Of a DNA stretch of 64,000 nucleotides, positions 1 to 7,335 are shown in pieces. Location: the NCBI RefSeq assembly GCF_920984665.1, contig NZ_CAKLBP010000001.1:276858-340857 (forward strand), read 5' to 3'. The notes beneath the pieces are model-generated. The model did no database searches. It was not told where the DNA came from and saw only the letters and a program-made list of their open reading frames with translations. A program made the translations under genes and the position numbers. Positions within the stretch are counted from its first letter, which is position 1, and each line of letters opens with the position of its first letter. The stretch comes from Pedobacter sp. Leaf170. GTDB lineage: Bacteria > Bacteroidota > Bacteroidia > Sphingobacteriales > Sphingobacteriaceae.

Positions 1-2
1 AA

Positions 3-17
3 CTTTGAAAAACAAAG
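3..17. promoter_or_regulatory. Candidate operator palindrome upstream of the first gene
   Basis: CTTTG-N5-CAAAG inverted repeat lying 10 bases before the ATG at 28. The 22-base block at 2-23 recurs at 982-1003, in front of the DUF4173-type gene, with 19 of 22 bases identical. The two copies differ only in the central three bases, AAA here and TTT there. A winged-helix regulator gene lies between the copies, so autoregulation is a reasonable inference. The window starts too close to show a promoter. Confidence 0.5.
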
Positions 18-27
18 CACTTTCAAA

Positions 28-663
28 ATGAACACTCAGGAAGAACAATTAAATGCACTAAAAGATATCAGGCAAATGATGGATAGATCATCTAGATTTA
101 TATCCTTAAGCGGATTATCTGGTGTGTTTGCAGGAATAATTGCACTAATCGGGTCGTATTTTGCATATAATGAAATTGATAAGTTTTTTAATTACCGAGG
201 TTATGCTCCAGGTTTTCAAGGCGAAATAGATTTAAAATACAATTTAATAAAGCTTGCAATAATTATTTTGGTTGTATCATTGGCAGGGGGAGTTTTGTTT
301 ACCTACAGAAAGAGTCAGAGAAGTAATTTGCCAATTTGGGATAAAACCTCAAAATCATTGCTTATAAATCTATTTGTGCCTTTGGCAGCAGGCGGTTTAT
401 TTATCATCGCTTTATTGTTAAACCATCCAAACAGCTATATAATTATTGCCCCAACCTGCCTTATATTTTATGGTTTAGCTTTGGTTAACGCCAGTAAGTT
501 TACTTACAGCGATATTCGGTATTTAGGCTTTTGCGAAATTATTTTGGGTGTAATTTGCATGTTTTATGTTGGTTATGGTTTAATATTTTGGGCATTTGGC
601 TTCGGTGTGCTGCACATTATTTATGGGCTTTTAATGTATTTTAAATACGAGAAAGGCAAATAA
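28..663 (+). CDS. Polytopic inner-membrane protein, partner of winged-helix regulator
   Basis: A 211-residue protein with a short charged N-terminus and about six hydrophobic segments, near residues 24-46, 72-92, 108-130, 135-155 and two within 163-205. No catalytic motif is visible and I do not recognise a named family. Its stop codon is followed after one base by the start of a winged-helix regulator, so the two are almost certainly co-transcribed and translated together. Pairs of a small regulator and a membrane protein of this kind are common in Bacteroidota, often as sensors or accessory proteins, but the function here is unknown. The upstream palindrome at 3-17 suggests control by the regulator. 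Confidence 0.75.
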   Translation: MNTQEEQLNALKDIRQMMDRSSRFISLSGLSGVFAGIIALIGSYFAYNEIDKFFNYRGYAPGFQGEIDLKYNLIKLAIIILVVSLAGGVLFTYRKSQRSNLPIWDKTSKSLLINLFVPLAAGGLFIIALLLNHPNSYIIIAPTCLIFYGLALVNASKFTYSDIRYLGFCEIILGVICMFYVGYGLIFWAFGFGVLHIIYGLLMYFKYEKGK

Positions 664-664
664 A

Positions 665-961
665 ATGAAGAACCCTATAGCAGATTTAAACAAGATTTTT
701 GATAGCCGGATTAGGCTTGGCGTAATGTCTGTTCTGGTTGTTAACAATGAAATTGGTTTTAACGATTTAAAGCAAATGTTAGAACTAACTGATGGAAATT
801 TAGCATCGCATTTAAACACATTAGAGCAAGCAGAATTTATTAAAGTACACAAGGGTTTTATTGGGCGTAAAACCAGTACCACCTACTCTATTACCGAATT
901 AGGAAAACAATCTTTTAAAGCACATTTAGATGCGCTTGAAAAAATGATACGCAAACTGTAA
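665..961 (+). CDS. Winged-helix transcriptional regulator (HTH_34 / ArsR-MarR-like)
   Basis: A 98-residue protein that consists only of a winged-helix DNA-binding domain. The pattern of helices around residues 20-60 (SVLVVNNEIGFNDLKQ, then a recognition helix with NLASHLNTLE) and the wing (GRKTSTTYSIT) fit the HTH_34 family seen in many Bacteroidota. It has no ligand-binding domain. It lies one base after the preceding membrane-protein gene. The same palindrome occurs before that gene and before the next gene (983-997), which makes this protein the obvious candidate to bind both. Family call is confident; targets are inferred. Confidence 0.85.
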   Translation: MKNPIADLNKIFDSRIRLGVMSVLVVNNEIGFNDLKQMLELTDGNLASHLNTLEQAEFIKVHKGFIGRKTSTTYSITELGKQSFKAHLDALEKMIRKL

Positions 962-982
962 ACAATTTTTTTTATTCATATA

Positions 983-997
983 CTTTGAATTTCAAAG
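983..997. promoter_or_regulatory. Candidate operator palindrome upstream of DUF4173-type gene
   Basis: CTTTGAATTTCAAAG is a perfect 7+1+7 palindrome, 18 bases before the ATG at 1016. It repeats the site at 3-17, including the flanking CACTTT. It overlaps the region where a promoter would be expected, which would suit a repressor. No biochemical evidence is available from sequence alone. Confidence 0.55.
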
Positions 998-1015
998 CAC
1001 TTTTAAAAAATCACT

Positions 1016-2584
1016 ATGGAAAATAAATCCAACCTTTTATTATTATCTGCTCTGCTTGGCGGTCTGCTTTTTAGCTTCCTGTTTTGGCAAGAAAGATTAG
1101 CATTAAATCTACTCATTTACAGCACATACCTTTTAGCAATCACTTATTTAAATCCAGAAGTAATTAAAAGTAAAAAACTTAGTGTTTATGCCGCTGCACA
1201 CATTTTAGCTGCTATTCTGGTTGTAGTGAACAACTCCACTTTATCTTTAGCCAGTTATTACATTAGCCTGTTGGTTTTTATTGGTTTTGGCCATAGCCAG
1301 CAACTTAGAACAGTTTTTATGGCAATGCTCTCAACAATTTTGCAAATGCTAACTGTACCATTTAATGCGCTTAAAAACTTAAGTCAGGTATCTATTGGAA
1401 ACTTCAATCTCAAGCCTCTTTTTAAAGTCGTAAAATATGTATTTATCCCTGTAATAATCGTTGTCGCCTTCACTTGCTTATATTCAGCCGCCAACAGCGT
1501 TTTCGCCCATTATGCAGAAACGGCACTTAACAGTATTGGCAATGCATTTGAAAGTATTTTTGGCTTTATATTTAAAGATTTAAGCTTCGGCCGCTTTATG
1601 CATTTCTGCTTTGGGTTAATTTTAACCGGAGGTCTAATATTTACATTTTTTGATAAAACACTCCAAAAAATAGAACTTGAATATCAGGAGCAATTATTAA
1701 GAATTAGAAAAAGTGCCAAATATAAATCCATTTGGTTTGAATTAATTTCGACTTTTAGCGGTAACCTGCTAACAAAGAAATTAGCGCTAAAAACTGAATT
1801 TATCATTGCATTAATTTCTTTCGCTGCGCTTAATCTGTTGCTGCTTTTTTTAAATGGAATTGATATCTGGTGGTTATGGCTTGGTGGAAATCTTTTAGCC
1901 GAAACCAACTATTCAGCCGAACTTAACGATGGAACCAACACATTAATTTTCAGCATTGCACTGGCAATGGCAATTATTATTTATTTCTTCCGCGGAAACT
2001 TAAATTTTTACTCAAAAAACAAAATGCTAAAAGTATTGGCAATTGCCTGGATGATTCAAAATTTCGTTTTGATTATTTCTGTTTTTATTAGAGATGCACA
2101 TTACATTGAATTTTACGGCTTAACACATAAACGCATCGGGGTTTTAGTTTTTGCAATTCTTTGCGTAATTGGTTTAACAACAGTGTATCTAAAAGTTGCA
2201 AAGCAAAAAACTTTTTTCTATTTATTGAGGATTAATGGAAACATCTGGTTTGTACTTCTTCTTGCATTTAGTGCAATAAACTGGGATATTTTTATTGCAA
2301 AATACAATTTATCGCAGAGCGATAAAATATCAGTGGATGCAGATTACTTGCTTAATTTATCAGATAAAACCTTAGTTGTTTTAGATAAGAACCGCTCAAA
2401 ATTGCACTATACAGAAGCTAAAGATAATTACGGCATAACCATAGCCACGCCGAAAAGTTTGCAAGCTTACCAGAATAAATTAGATACACGGATTAACTTT
2501 TTTAGAGAACGATATGAAAAGGCAAGCTGGGTTTCCTGGAATTTGCCAGATTGGAAAACAGCTGAATATTTTGGAATAAAGTAA
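1016..2584 (+). CDS. DUF4173/DUF4153-type polytopic membrane protein
   Basis: A 522-residue integral membrane protein with about ten to twelve hydrophobic helices and a hydrophilic C-terminal tail of roughly 90 residues. The part around residues 300-400 (NDGTNTLIFSIALAMA, YFFRGNLNFYSKNK, YGLTHKRIGV) resembles the DUF4173 group of Bacteroidota and Firmicutes membrane proteins, whose role is not established. It follows the winged-helix regulator by 54 bases that contain the shared palindrome, so it probably belongs to the same regulon but is started from its own promoter. A REP-like inverted repeat follows its stop. The family assignment is from memory of conserved motifs and could be DUF4153 instead. 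Confidence 0.7.
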   Translation: MENKSNLLLLSALLGGLLFSFLFWQERLALNLLIYSTYLLAITYLNPEVIKSKKLSVYAAAHILAAILVVVNNSTLSLASYYISLLVFIGFGHSQQLRTVFMAMLSTILQMLTVPFNALKNLSQVSIGNFNLKPLFKVVKYVFIPVIIVVAFTCLYSAANSVFAHYAETALNSIGNAFESIFGFIFKDLSFGRFMHFCFGLILTGGLIFTFFDKTLQKIELEYQEQLLRIRKSAKYKSIWFELISTFSGNLLTKKLALKTEFIIALISFAALNLLLLFLNGIDIWWLWLGGNLLAETNYSAELNDGTNTLIFSIALAMAIIIYFFRGNLNFYSKNKMLKVLAIAWMIQNFVLIISVFIRDAHYIEFYGLTHKRIGVLVFAILCVIGLTTVYLKVAKQKTFFYLLRINGNIWFVLLLAFSAINWDIFIAKYNLSQSDKISVDADYLLNLSDKTLVVLDKNRSKLHYTEAKDNYGITIATPKSLQAYQNKLDTRINFFRERYEKASWVSWNLPDWKTAEYFGIK

Positions 2585-2607
2585 ATCAGTAGAAAGACCT
2601 ACTCTGT

Positions 2608-2683
2608 CGTCATTGCGAGGCACGAAGTAATCTAAATTAAATGACGATTTCAGTAAGAGATTGCTTCGTGCCTCGCAATGACG
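2608..2683. repeat. REP-like inverted repeat, copy 1
   Basis: Two 26-base arms, 2608-2633 and 2658-2683, form an inverted repeat with one mismatch. The core is CGTCATTGCGAGGCACGAAG. Spacer is 24 bases. The same arms recur at 5391-5467, and a decayed half copy lies near 9305-9325. This sequence type is dispersed in many Bacteroidota genomes and resembles repetitive extragenic palindromes. Confidence 0.85.
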
Positions 2684-2721
2684 GGAGTACATTTAACAAC
2701 AACACATTAATTTTAAATATC

Positions 2722-3030
2722 ATGAAAAATCAAGAAATTTTTAAACCATCACCATCCAGAATTTACATTATTCTAATCGCTGTTGCCGTAATATTAAGTA
2801 TCCCATTAATCGCCATGCAGTTTACAAGTGAAGTACAATGGGATTTAAAGGATTTTATTGCAGCAGGAGTTTTACTATTAGGTGCAGGCTTAGCGATAGA
2901 AATTGTAATTAGAAAAGTTAAAACCACAACAACGAGAACAATTTTATTCTTCATCATTCTTTTAGCTTTATTTTTAATCTGGGCAGAAATGGCTGTCGGT
3001 ATTTTCGGTTCGCCTATAGCCGGAAGTTAG
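2722..3030 (+). CDS. Small membrane protein, three predicted helices
   Basis: The frame is open from 2641, but the upstream part is encoded by the REP-like repeat, so the ATG at 2722 is chosen; it gives 102 residues starting MKNQEIFKPSPSR. Three hydrophobic segments lie near residues 13-33, 46-66 and 74-95, ending in WAEMAVGIFGSPIAGS. This C-terminal pattern is familiar from short uncharacterised Bacteroidota membrane proteins with no assigned function. It lies between the DUF4173-type gene and a lipoprotein gene on the same strand. No regulatory signal is obvious. Confidence 0.7.
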   Translation: MKNQEIFKPSPSRIYIILIAVAVILSIPLIAMQFTSEVQWDLKDFIAAGVLLLGAGLAIEIVIRKVKTTTTRTILFFIILLALFLIWAEMAVGIFGSPIAGS

Positions 3031-3076
3031 AAACAAAATCAAATTTCATTTCAAACATTTTAATTAATAAATAAAT

Positions 3077-3775
3077 ATGATAAAGATAATCTATGGAATT
3101 GCGTTAGCGATTACCTTGTTAACATTAGCCTGCTCAAATAAAGAAAGAAACATTTCTACTGATGAACCTTTAAAAAATGATGATACTGTTGAGATCGAAA
3201 TGCCTCATAGTCCTTCGATTATTATCAGTAACACAGATATTATTATTTATCCTTTAAGGTTAAATAAAGGAAATTATACGGATTACAGTAGAAATACTGG
3301 AGCTAATTATTGGAATATTATTTTCAACAATGTTATTACTGGTAAAAGTGATTTATTAACGCATAAAAAAATATTAATAAACCATTTTAAAATCGGTAAC
3401 AATGAAAATCAATCTCTTAATCGTTCCTTGCTTTCCAACCAATTTATTTATTATGAAATTACCGATTCAGATTCTGACGGCGACAAAAAACTGACTTCAA
3501 AAGATTTAAATAAGCTGTTTATTTCAAATTTAGAAGGAAAGGCATTTACCCAAATTTCTCCAAAAAACTATTCTGTTCATAGCTGGAAGATAGATAGCGA
3601 TCATAATTTAATTTTATTGGATTTGATAAAAGACACAAATGGAGATAAAGAATTTAATGACAAAGATGAAATTGAATATTTCGTTTACAATTTGAAGACG
3701 GGAGTTTCAGCAAAACCAGTTTTTGAAGATGCATTTAAAACCGAAGTTAAAGCATTAGCAAAAAAGATTTTATAA
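3077..3775 (+). CDS. Putative lipoprotein with Asp-rich EF-hand-like loops
   Basis: A 232-residue protein with a signal peptide ending in a lipobox, LTLAC, with the acylated Cys at residue 19, so it should be anchored in the envelope. Two acidic loops, around residues 130-143 (DSDSDGDKKLTSKD) and 186-197 (DTNGDKEFNDKD), look like calcium-binding EF-hand or dockerin-type loops. The middle region reads like a beta-rich WD/TolB-type strand pattern, but I cannot assign it. It lies 46 bases after the small membrane protein gene. Role unknown; calcium binding is inferred from the loops only. Confidence 0.7.
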   Translation: MIKIIYGIALAITLLTLACSNKERNISTDEPLKNDDTVEIEMPHSPSIIISNTDIIIYPLRLNKGNYTDYSRNTGANYWNIIFNNVITGKSDLLTHKKILINHFKIGNNENQSLNRSLLSNQFIYYEITDSDSDGDKKLTSKDLNKLFISNLEGKAFTQISPKNYSVHSWKIDSDHNLILLDLIKDTNGDKEFNDKDEIEYFVYNLKTGVSAKPVFEDAFKTEVKALAKKIL

Positions 3776-4092
3776 GAAACGCTAAGCTCAGTTCCCAAAG
3801 AACCACAATCGTTGTTAAATAAACCCGATAAAGTGAAAATACTTTTTGGTAAGCATGTTTTCGTTAAGCTTGTACTAACATTAACAAAAAGATTGTAACG
3901 AAAGCGGGACTGAAATTCCCGATTAACACAAAACGTTCATTTTCTAGAAAAAATCGGCAAATACTATTTGTTTAAAGGCTTTAGAATTGTAGCTTTGGGC
4001 AAATTTTGTAGCAAATGAACCCGAATACTATTAAAATATTTATTTTAATGGTAAAGGCTCCATCTGACAGGTAAACACAAAAATATAAACAG
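3776..4092 (+). other. Intergenic region upstream of sucC
   Basis: This 317-base stretch has no convincing reading frame. Its right part carries the sucC promoter (3967-3997) and a leader of about 90 bases. A small hairpin, CGGGA-N7-TCCCG, lies near 3905-3921, with no T-run after it. I see nothing else of note. Confidence 0.6.
3967..3997 (+). promoter_or_regulatory. Bacteroidota-type promoter of sucC
   Basis: TTTG at 3967-3970, a 19-base spacer, and TAGCTTTG at 3990-3997 match the known Bacteroidota consensus TTTG-N19-21-TAnnTTTG exactly. Transcription would start near 4003, giving a leader of about 90 bases before the sucC ATG. Confidence 0.75.
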
Positions 4093-5292
4093 ATGAATAT
4101 TCACGAATACCAGGGTAAACAAATATTAAAAAGTTTCGGTGTTAACGTTCAAGAAGGAATCGTTGCCGATACGCCTGAGCAAGCTGTTGAGGCTGCTAAG
4201 CAATTAAAAACCGATTATAACTCTGATTGGGTTGTAATTAAAGCGCAAATCCACGCTGGTGGTCGCGGTAAAGGTGGTGGTGTTAAATTAGCCAAAAACC
4301 TTGAAGAAGTAAAACAACGCGCTACCGATATTATTGGCATGCAGTTGGTTACGCCTCAAACCGGACCAGAAGGTAAAAAAGTGAATAAAATTTTAGTTGC
4401 TCAGGATGTTTATTATCCAGGCGCTTCTGAAACTAAAGAATATTACATCTCAGTTTTATTGGATCGTGCAAAAGGTCGCAACATTATCATGTATAGTACC
4501 GAAGGTGGTATGGATATCGAGGAAGTTGCTGAGCACACGCCACACTTAATCTTTAAAGAAGAGATTGACCCTAAAGTTGGTTTACAAGGTTTTCAGGCTC
4601 GTAAAGTTGCTTTTAACTTAGGTTTAAGCGGTGCTGCTTTTAAAGAGATGGTTAAATTTGTAACTGCACTTTACAAAGCTTATGATACTACGGATTCTTC
4701 GATGTTCGAAATTAACCCGGTATTAAAAACTTCTGATGATAAAGTTATTGCAGTTGATGCGAAGGTTGATATTGATGAAAACGCATTGTATCGCCACGCA
4801 GATTATGCAGCAATGCGTGATACTGCTGAAGAAGACCCAATGGAAGTTGAAGCAAGCGCAAGTAACTTAAACTTTGTTAACCTTGATGGTAACGTAGGTT
4901 GTATGGTTAACGGTGCTGGTTTAGCAATGGCAACTATGGATATTATTAAATTAGCTGGTGGCGAGCCTGCTAACTTCTTAGACGTAGGTGGAACTGCAAA
5001 TGCTCAAACAGTAAAAGCGGCTTTCAATATTATTTTAAAAGACCCGAACGTTAAAGCTATTTTAATTAATATTTTTGGTGGTATTGTTCGTTGCGACCGT
5101 GTTGCGCAAGGTGTTATCGATGCTTACCAGGAAATTGGAAATATTCCTGTGCCAATTATCTGCCGTTTACAAGGTACAAACGCAGAAGAGGCTAAAAAAT
5201 TAATTGATGAGTCTGGACTTAAAGTTTACTCAGCAATCGCTTTAAAAGAAGCTGCTGATTTAGTAACTAAAGTTTTGGCTGAGCAAGCATAA
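4093..5292 (+). CDS. sucC: Succinyl-CoA synthetase (ADP-forming) beta subunit
   Basis: SucC makes the nucleotide- and succinate-binding half of succinyl-CoA synthetase, which converts succinyl-CoA to succinate with substrate-level phosphorylation in the TCA cycle. The 399 residues begin MNIHEYQGKQ, the usual start, followed by an ATP-grasp domain (GGRGKGGGV near residues 54-62, FEINPV near 205) and a C-terminal ligase domain with NGAGLAMATMD and NIFGGIVRCD. Length matches the family. The alpha subunit gene sucD is not adjacent; in Bacteroidota the two genes are often apart. A strong promoter lies upstream and a hairpin terminator downstream. Confidence 0.97.
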   Translation: MNIHEYQGKQILKSFGVNVQEGIVADTPEQAVEAAKQLKTDYNSDWVVIKAQIHAGGRGKGGGVKLAKNLEEVKQRATDIIGMQLVTPQTGPEGKKVNKILVAQDVYYPGASETKEYYISVLLDRAKGRNIIMYSTEGGMDIEEVAEHTPHLIFKEEIDPKVGLQGFQARKVAFNLGLSGAAFKEMVKFVTALYKAYDTTDSSMFEINPVLKTSDDKVIAVDAKVDIDENALYRHADYAAMRDTAEEDPMEVEASASNLNFVNLDGNVGCMVNGAGLAMATMDIIKLAGGEPANFLDVGGTANAQTVKAAFNIILKDPNVKAILINIFGGIVRCDRVAQGVIDAYQEIGNIPVPIICRLQGTNAEEAKKLIDESGLKVYSAIALKEAADLVTKVLAEQA

Positions 5293-5343
5293 TAAGCTTA
5301 AAGTAGAAAGCTTAAGGCTTAAAGCTTAGCCCTATTAAAATAT

Positions 5344-5374
5344 AAAACCTTTCAGTGCAAACTGGAAGGTTTTT
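5344..5374 (+). terminator. Rho-independent terminator of sucC
   Basis: AAAACCTTTCAG, a six-base loop and CTGGAAGGTTTT form a stem of 12 pairs with one mismatch, followed by TTTGTGTTTT. It lies about 50 bases after the sucC stop. Confidence 0.8.
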
Positions 5375-5390
5375 GTGTTTTCCACAATAC

Positions 5391-5467
5391 CGTCATTGCG
5401 AGGCACGAAGCAATCTATTTAAAAATAATTTTAGTATGGAAAGATTGCTTCCAGCCTTGCAATGACG
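5391..5467. repeat. REP-like inverted repeat, copy 2
   Basis: Left arm 5391-5416 and right arm 5442-5467 repeat the copy at 2608-2683. The left arm is the intact form CGTCATTGCGAGGCACGAAG; the right arm has three changes in the centre (CTTCCAGCCTTG). It lies just after the sucC terminator. Confidence 0.85.
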
Positions 5468-5573
5468 TGATGGTTAGATTAAGCCAAAACATGTCAAAAT
5501 CATATAAATTAGAAAATCAGGTTCCTGCCTGCTTCGGTTCCGAAAGCCCTGCTATCACTTCAATCTTTTACTT

Positions 5574-5622
5574 AAACCTTATAGGTTTACTTTGCACGCT
5601 CGCTATTTAACCTATAAGGTTT
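5574..5622. repeat. Paired inverted AACCTTATAGGTT units
   Basis: AAACCTTATAGGTT (5574-5587) and AACCTATAAGGTTT (5609-5622) are reverse complements separated by 21 bases. Each unit is also nearly self-complementary, so the segment can fold as one long stem or two short ones. It looks like another dispersed palindromic element rather than a terminator, because no T-run follows. Confidence 0.7.
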
Positions 5623-5677
5623 GTAAAAGTATTTCCGTTTTATCAGGTTTATTTTAGTTAAGTAAATTGTTCTTAGG

Positions 5678-5887
5678 TTAAATTTCCGGGCGGAACTCCA
5701 GAATATCTCCAGGCTGACAATCTAAAACCTTACAAATGGATTCAAGAGTTTCTAATCGAATGGCCTTCGCTTTGCCGGTTTTTAAAATCGATAAATTAGA
5801 CATGGTAATCCCTACCCGCTCGCTTAATTCGGTAAGCGACATTTTACGCCGGGCAAGCATTACATCTAAATTTATAATAATTGGCAT
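5678..5887 (-). CDS. Small Xre-family regulator (YozG-like)
   Basis: A 69-residue protein that is a single Cro/CI-type helix-turn-helix domain: MSLTELSERVGITMSNLSILKTGKA spans the two helices in two steps, followed by LETLESICKVLDCQPGDILE. This is the YozG-like group of very short Xre regulators. Such genes are typically found beside DUF2975 membrane proteins, as here: it lies 20 bases after the 5908-6540 gene on the same strand. The regulator probably controls the operon or acts with the membrane proteins; neither is shown by the sequence. Confidence 0.9.
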   Translation of the reverse strand: MPIIINLDVMLARRKMSLTELSERVGITMSNLSILKTGKAKAIRLETLESICKVLDCQPGDILEFRPEI

Positions 5888-5907
5888 AGGATGGTTTTGA
5901 TGTAAAG

Positions 5908-6540
5908 TTAGATAGTTAAATCGTTTTCTTGTTTAAGTTTAAGGCCAAAAGCAAAAATTCCGGAAAAAATAAAATACTCTAAAGCACGAATAATCGGCTG
6001 AAAGCATTCAACATAATCTGGTACAAACTCATAATTTGAGTTTAGAACATGACTATCTTTTGTTGCCAAAACCATTAAAAATGAGAAAAGAAGTGATAGT
6101 GGAATAGTTACCAATTCTAGATATGCCACCTTATATAATTTATTGGTATTCTCTGTTGTAAATATTTGCCTATTTAATATTTTCTTCAAAAAATCTCTAA
6201 GAAGCTTTATCTGAAATAAGGATATAAATGATATAATTACTGAAGCTGAAATATAAAGTATTATAAATGTTTGAGTTATAAAACTAATTTTAAATCGACT
6301 TAAACGTAATTCTAAATGACTTGGCTTTGAAACCAAAAAATCAAAAAGTTCGCTAAACTTAGATAGGCTCAAATTTTTCTGTTGAACATCCAATTTTATA
6401 AAACCACTACTCCTCACAATTCCATCAAAGGCAATTGAAAAAATATTGATTAATAATAATACTCCAATTATTACAATGAAGCTATACCAAGTAAAATCCA
6501 GCAGAAACTTATAAATTCTAACTGGGTTAATGTATCTCAT
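5908..6540 (-). CDS. DUF2975-family membrane protein, copy 2
   Basis: A 210-residue protein with about four hydrophobic helices, near residues 15-37, 92-115, 140-162 and 184-202, and the conserved C-terminal end LKQENDLTI. Both the layout and this tail are typical of the DUF2975 family, whose function is unknown. It starts two bases after the stop of the paralogue at 6543-7058, whose last ten residues are the same. It is probably translated by coupling with that gene. The Xre gene follows. The central part between helices one and two (about 55 residues) is polar and likely external or loop sequence. Confidence 0.8.
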   Translation of the reverse strand: MRYINPVRIYKFLLDFTWYSFIVIIGVLLLINIFSIAFDGIVRSSGFIKLDVQQKNLSLSKFSELFDFLVSKPSHLELRLSRFKISFITQTFIILYISASVIISFISLFQIKLLRDFLKKILNRQIFTTENTNKLYKVAYLELVTIPLSLLFSFLMVLATKDSHVLNSNYEFVPDYVECFQPIIRALEYFIFSGIFAFGLKLKQENDLTI

Positions 6541-6542
6541 AA

Positions 6543-7058
6543 TTATATTGTTAAATCGTTTTCTTGTTTTAGTTTGCTGTTATTATCCAATACAGCCGAG
6601 ACAAAGAATATTAGAATGGTAATCATAATGAAGCTTATATTAGGAATAATTATTACCGGCGCTACATTTTTCCATAGAAACGCTGGTGTTGCGAAGCTGA
6701 TTTTTGACAATTCGTTCTGATTTATAACAACTGAAGAATACATTAAAAACACCATCATTAAAAATGGAATCCATTTAAGCAATCTCAGAGGCTTAGCCAA
6801 CTTTTCGGATAAGAGAAATGATGATGATACTTTTATCATATTATCTAAAAAGACAAAAAATGAGAGGTAGAAAATTACACTTACTGCTGTATAATAATCT
6901 TTCAATAGCTCAAAAGTTGCTGTCGCAAAAAAATTGAGCAAATACAAAAAAGTTAAGATTCCAAAAACCCTGACAAAAATTTTCAGGAATATAAGCTTCC
7001 AAAAATTTGAACTAATGTTATTCTTAGTTTTGTAGACTGGATATTTTAAAAAAGTCAT
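6543..7058 (-). CDS. DUF2975-family membrane protein, copy 1
   Basis: A 171-residue protein, first gene of a three-gene minus-strand operon. It has about four hydrophobic helices, near residues 27-48, 57-77, 92-112 and 130-158, and ends in KLKQENDLTI exactly like the next gene. It is shorter than its neighbour because the loop between the first two helices is reduced. The pair looks like a tandem duplication that has diverged except at the tail. A good promoter lies directly upstream (7081-7112). Function unknown. Confidence 0.75.
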   Translation of the reverse strand: MTFLKYPVYKTKNNISSNFWKLIFLKIFVRVFGILTFLYLLNFFATATFELLKDYYTAVSVIFYLSFFVFLDNMIKVSSSFLLSEKLAKPLRLLKWIPFLMMVFLMYSSVVINQNELSKISFATPAFLWKNVAPVIIIPNISFIMITILIFFVSAVLDNNSKLKQENDLTI

Positions 7059-7080
7059 AACTGTACAATAATTTCTACCA

Positions 7081-7112
7081 CAAACATAAAAATATTATTA
7101 TTATTAATCAAA
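7081..7112 (-). promoter_or_regulatory. Promoter of the DUF2975-Xre operon
   Basis: On the minus strand TTTG (7112-7109), 20 bases, then TATGTTTG (7088-7081) match the Bacteroidota promoter consensus. Transcription would start near 7074, some 16 bases before the ATG at 7058. Confidence 0.7.
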
Positions 7113-7266
7113 ATATTTTTATTGAATTACAATAAATAATTATTACAAAACAATTATCCAATATACTATCAGACAAATATTCATTAAAACTAAATTGGAA
7201 TGATTTTTGTTATAAGTAAAACTAGAAAAAACATGTGCAAACACTAACATTTTCAGCATTTTATCC

Positions 7267-7297
7267 TTTCGGATTGGCATACAATTTCGTAACTTTG
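7267..7297 (+). promoter_or_regulatory. Promoter of rpoD
   Basis: TAACTTTG at 7290-7297 matches the -7 consensus exactly; TTTC at 7267-7270 is one base off the -33 consensus at the normal 19-base spacing. The start would be near 7303, about 33 bases before the rpoD ATG. Confidence 0.65.
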
Positions 7298-7335
7298 CAC
7301 ACTTCAATAAAATAAAGAGCACACAAAACGTATAA

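Larger units (their letters stand above)
5293..5677. other. Intergenic region between sucC and the Xre gene
   Basis: No gene is visible in these 385 bases. It is built of separate structured parts: the sucC terminator (5344-5374), a REP-like inverted repeat (5391-5467), a dispersed segment whose minus strand reads GATTGAAGTGATAGCAGGG near 5550-5568, and a pair of inverted AACCTTATAGGTT units (5574-5622). Confidence 0.7.

Noticed and set aside
2480-2692. Minus-strand open frame of 70 codons
   Set aside because: Most of it is antisense to the DUF4173-type gene and the rest is REP-like repeat sequence.
7274-7290. TGGCAT-N5-TTCG as a possible sigma-54 site before rpoD
   Set aside because: Weak match; a standard TAACTTTG promoter lies directly at the same place, and rpoD is a housekeeping gene.
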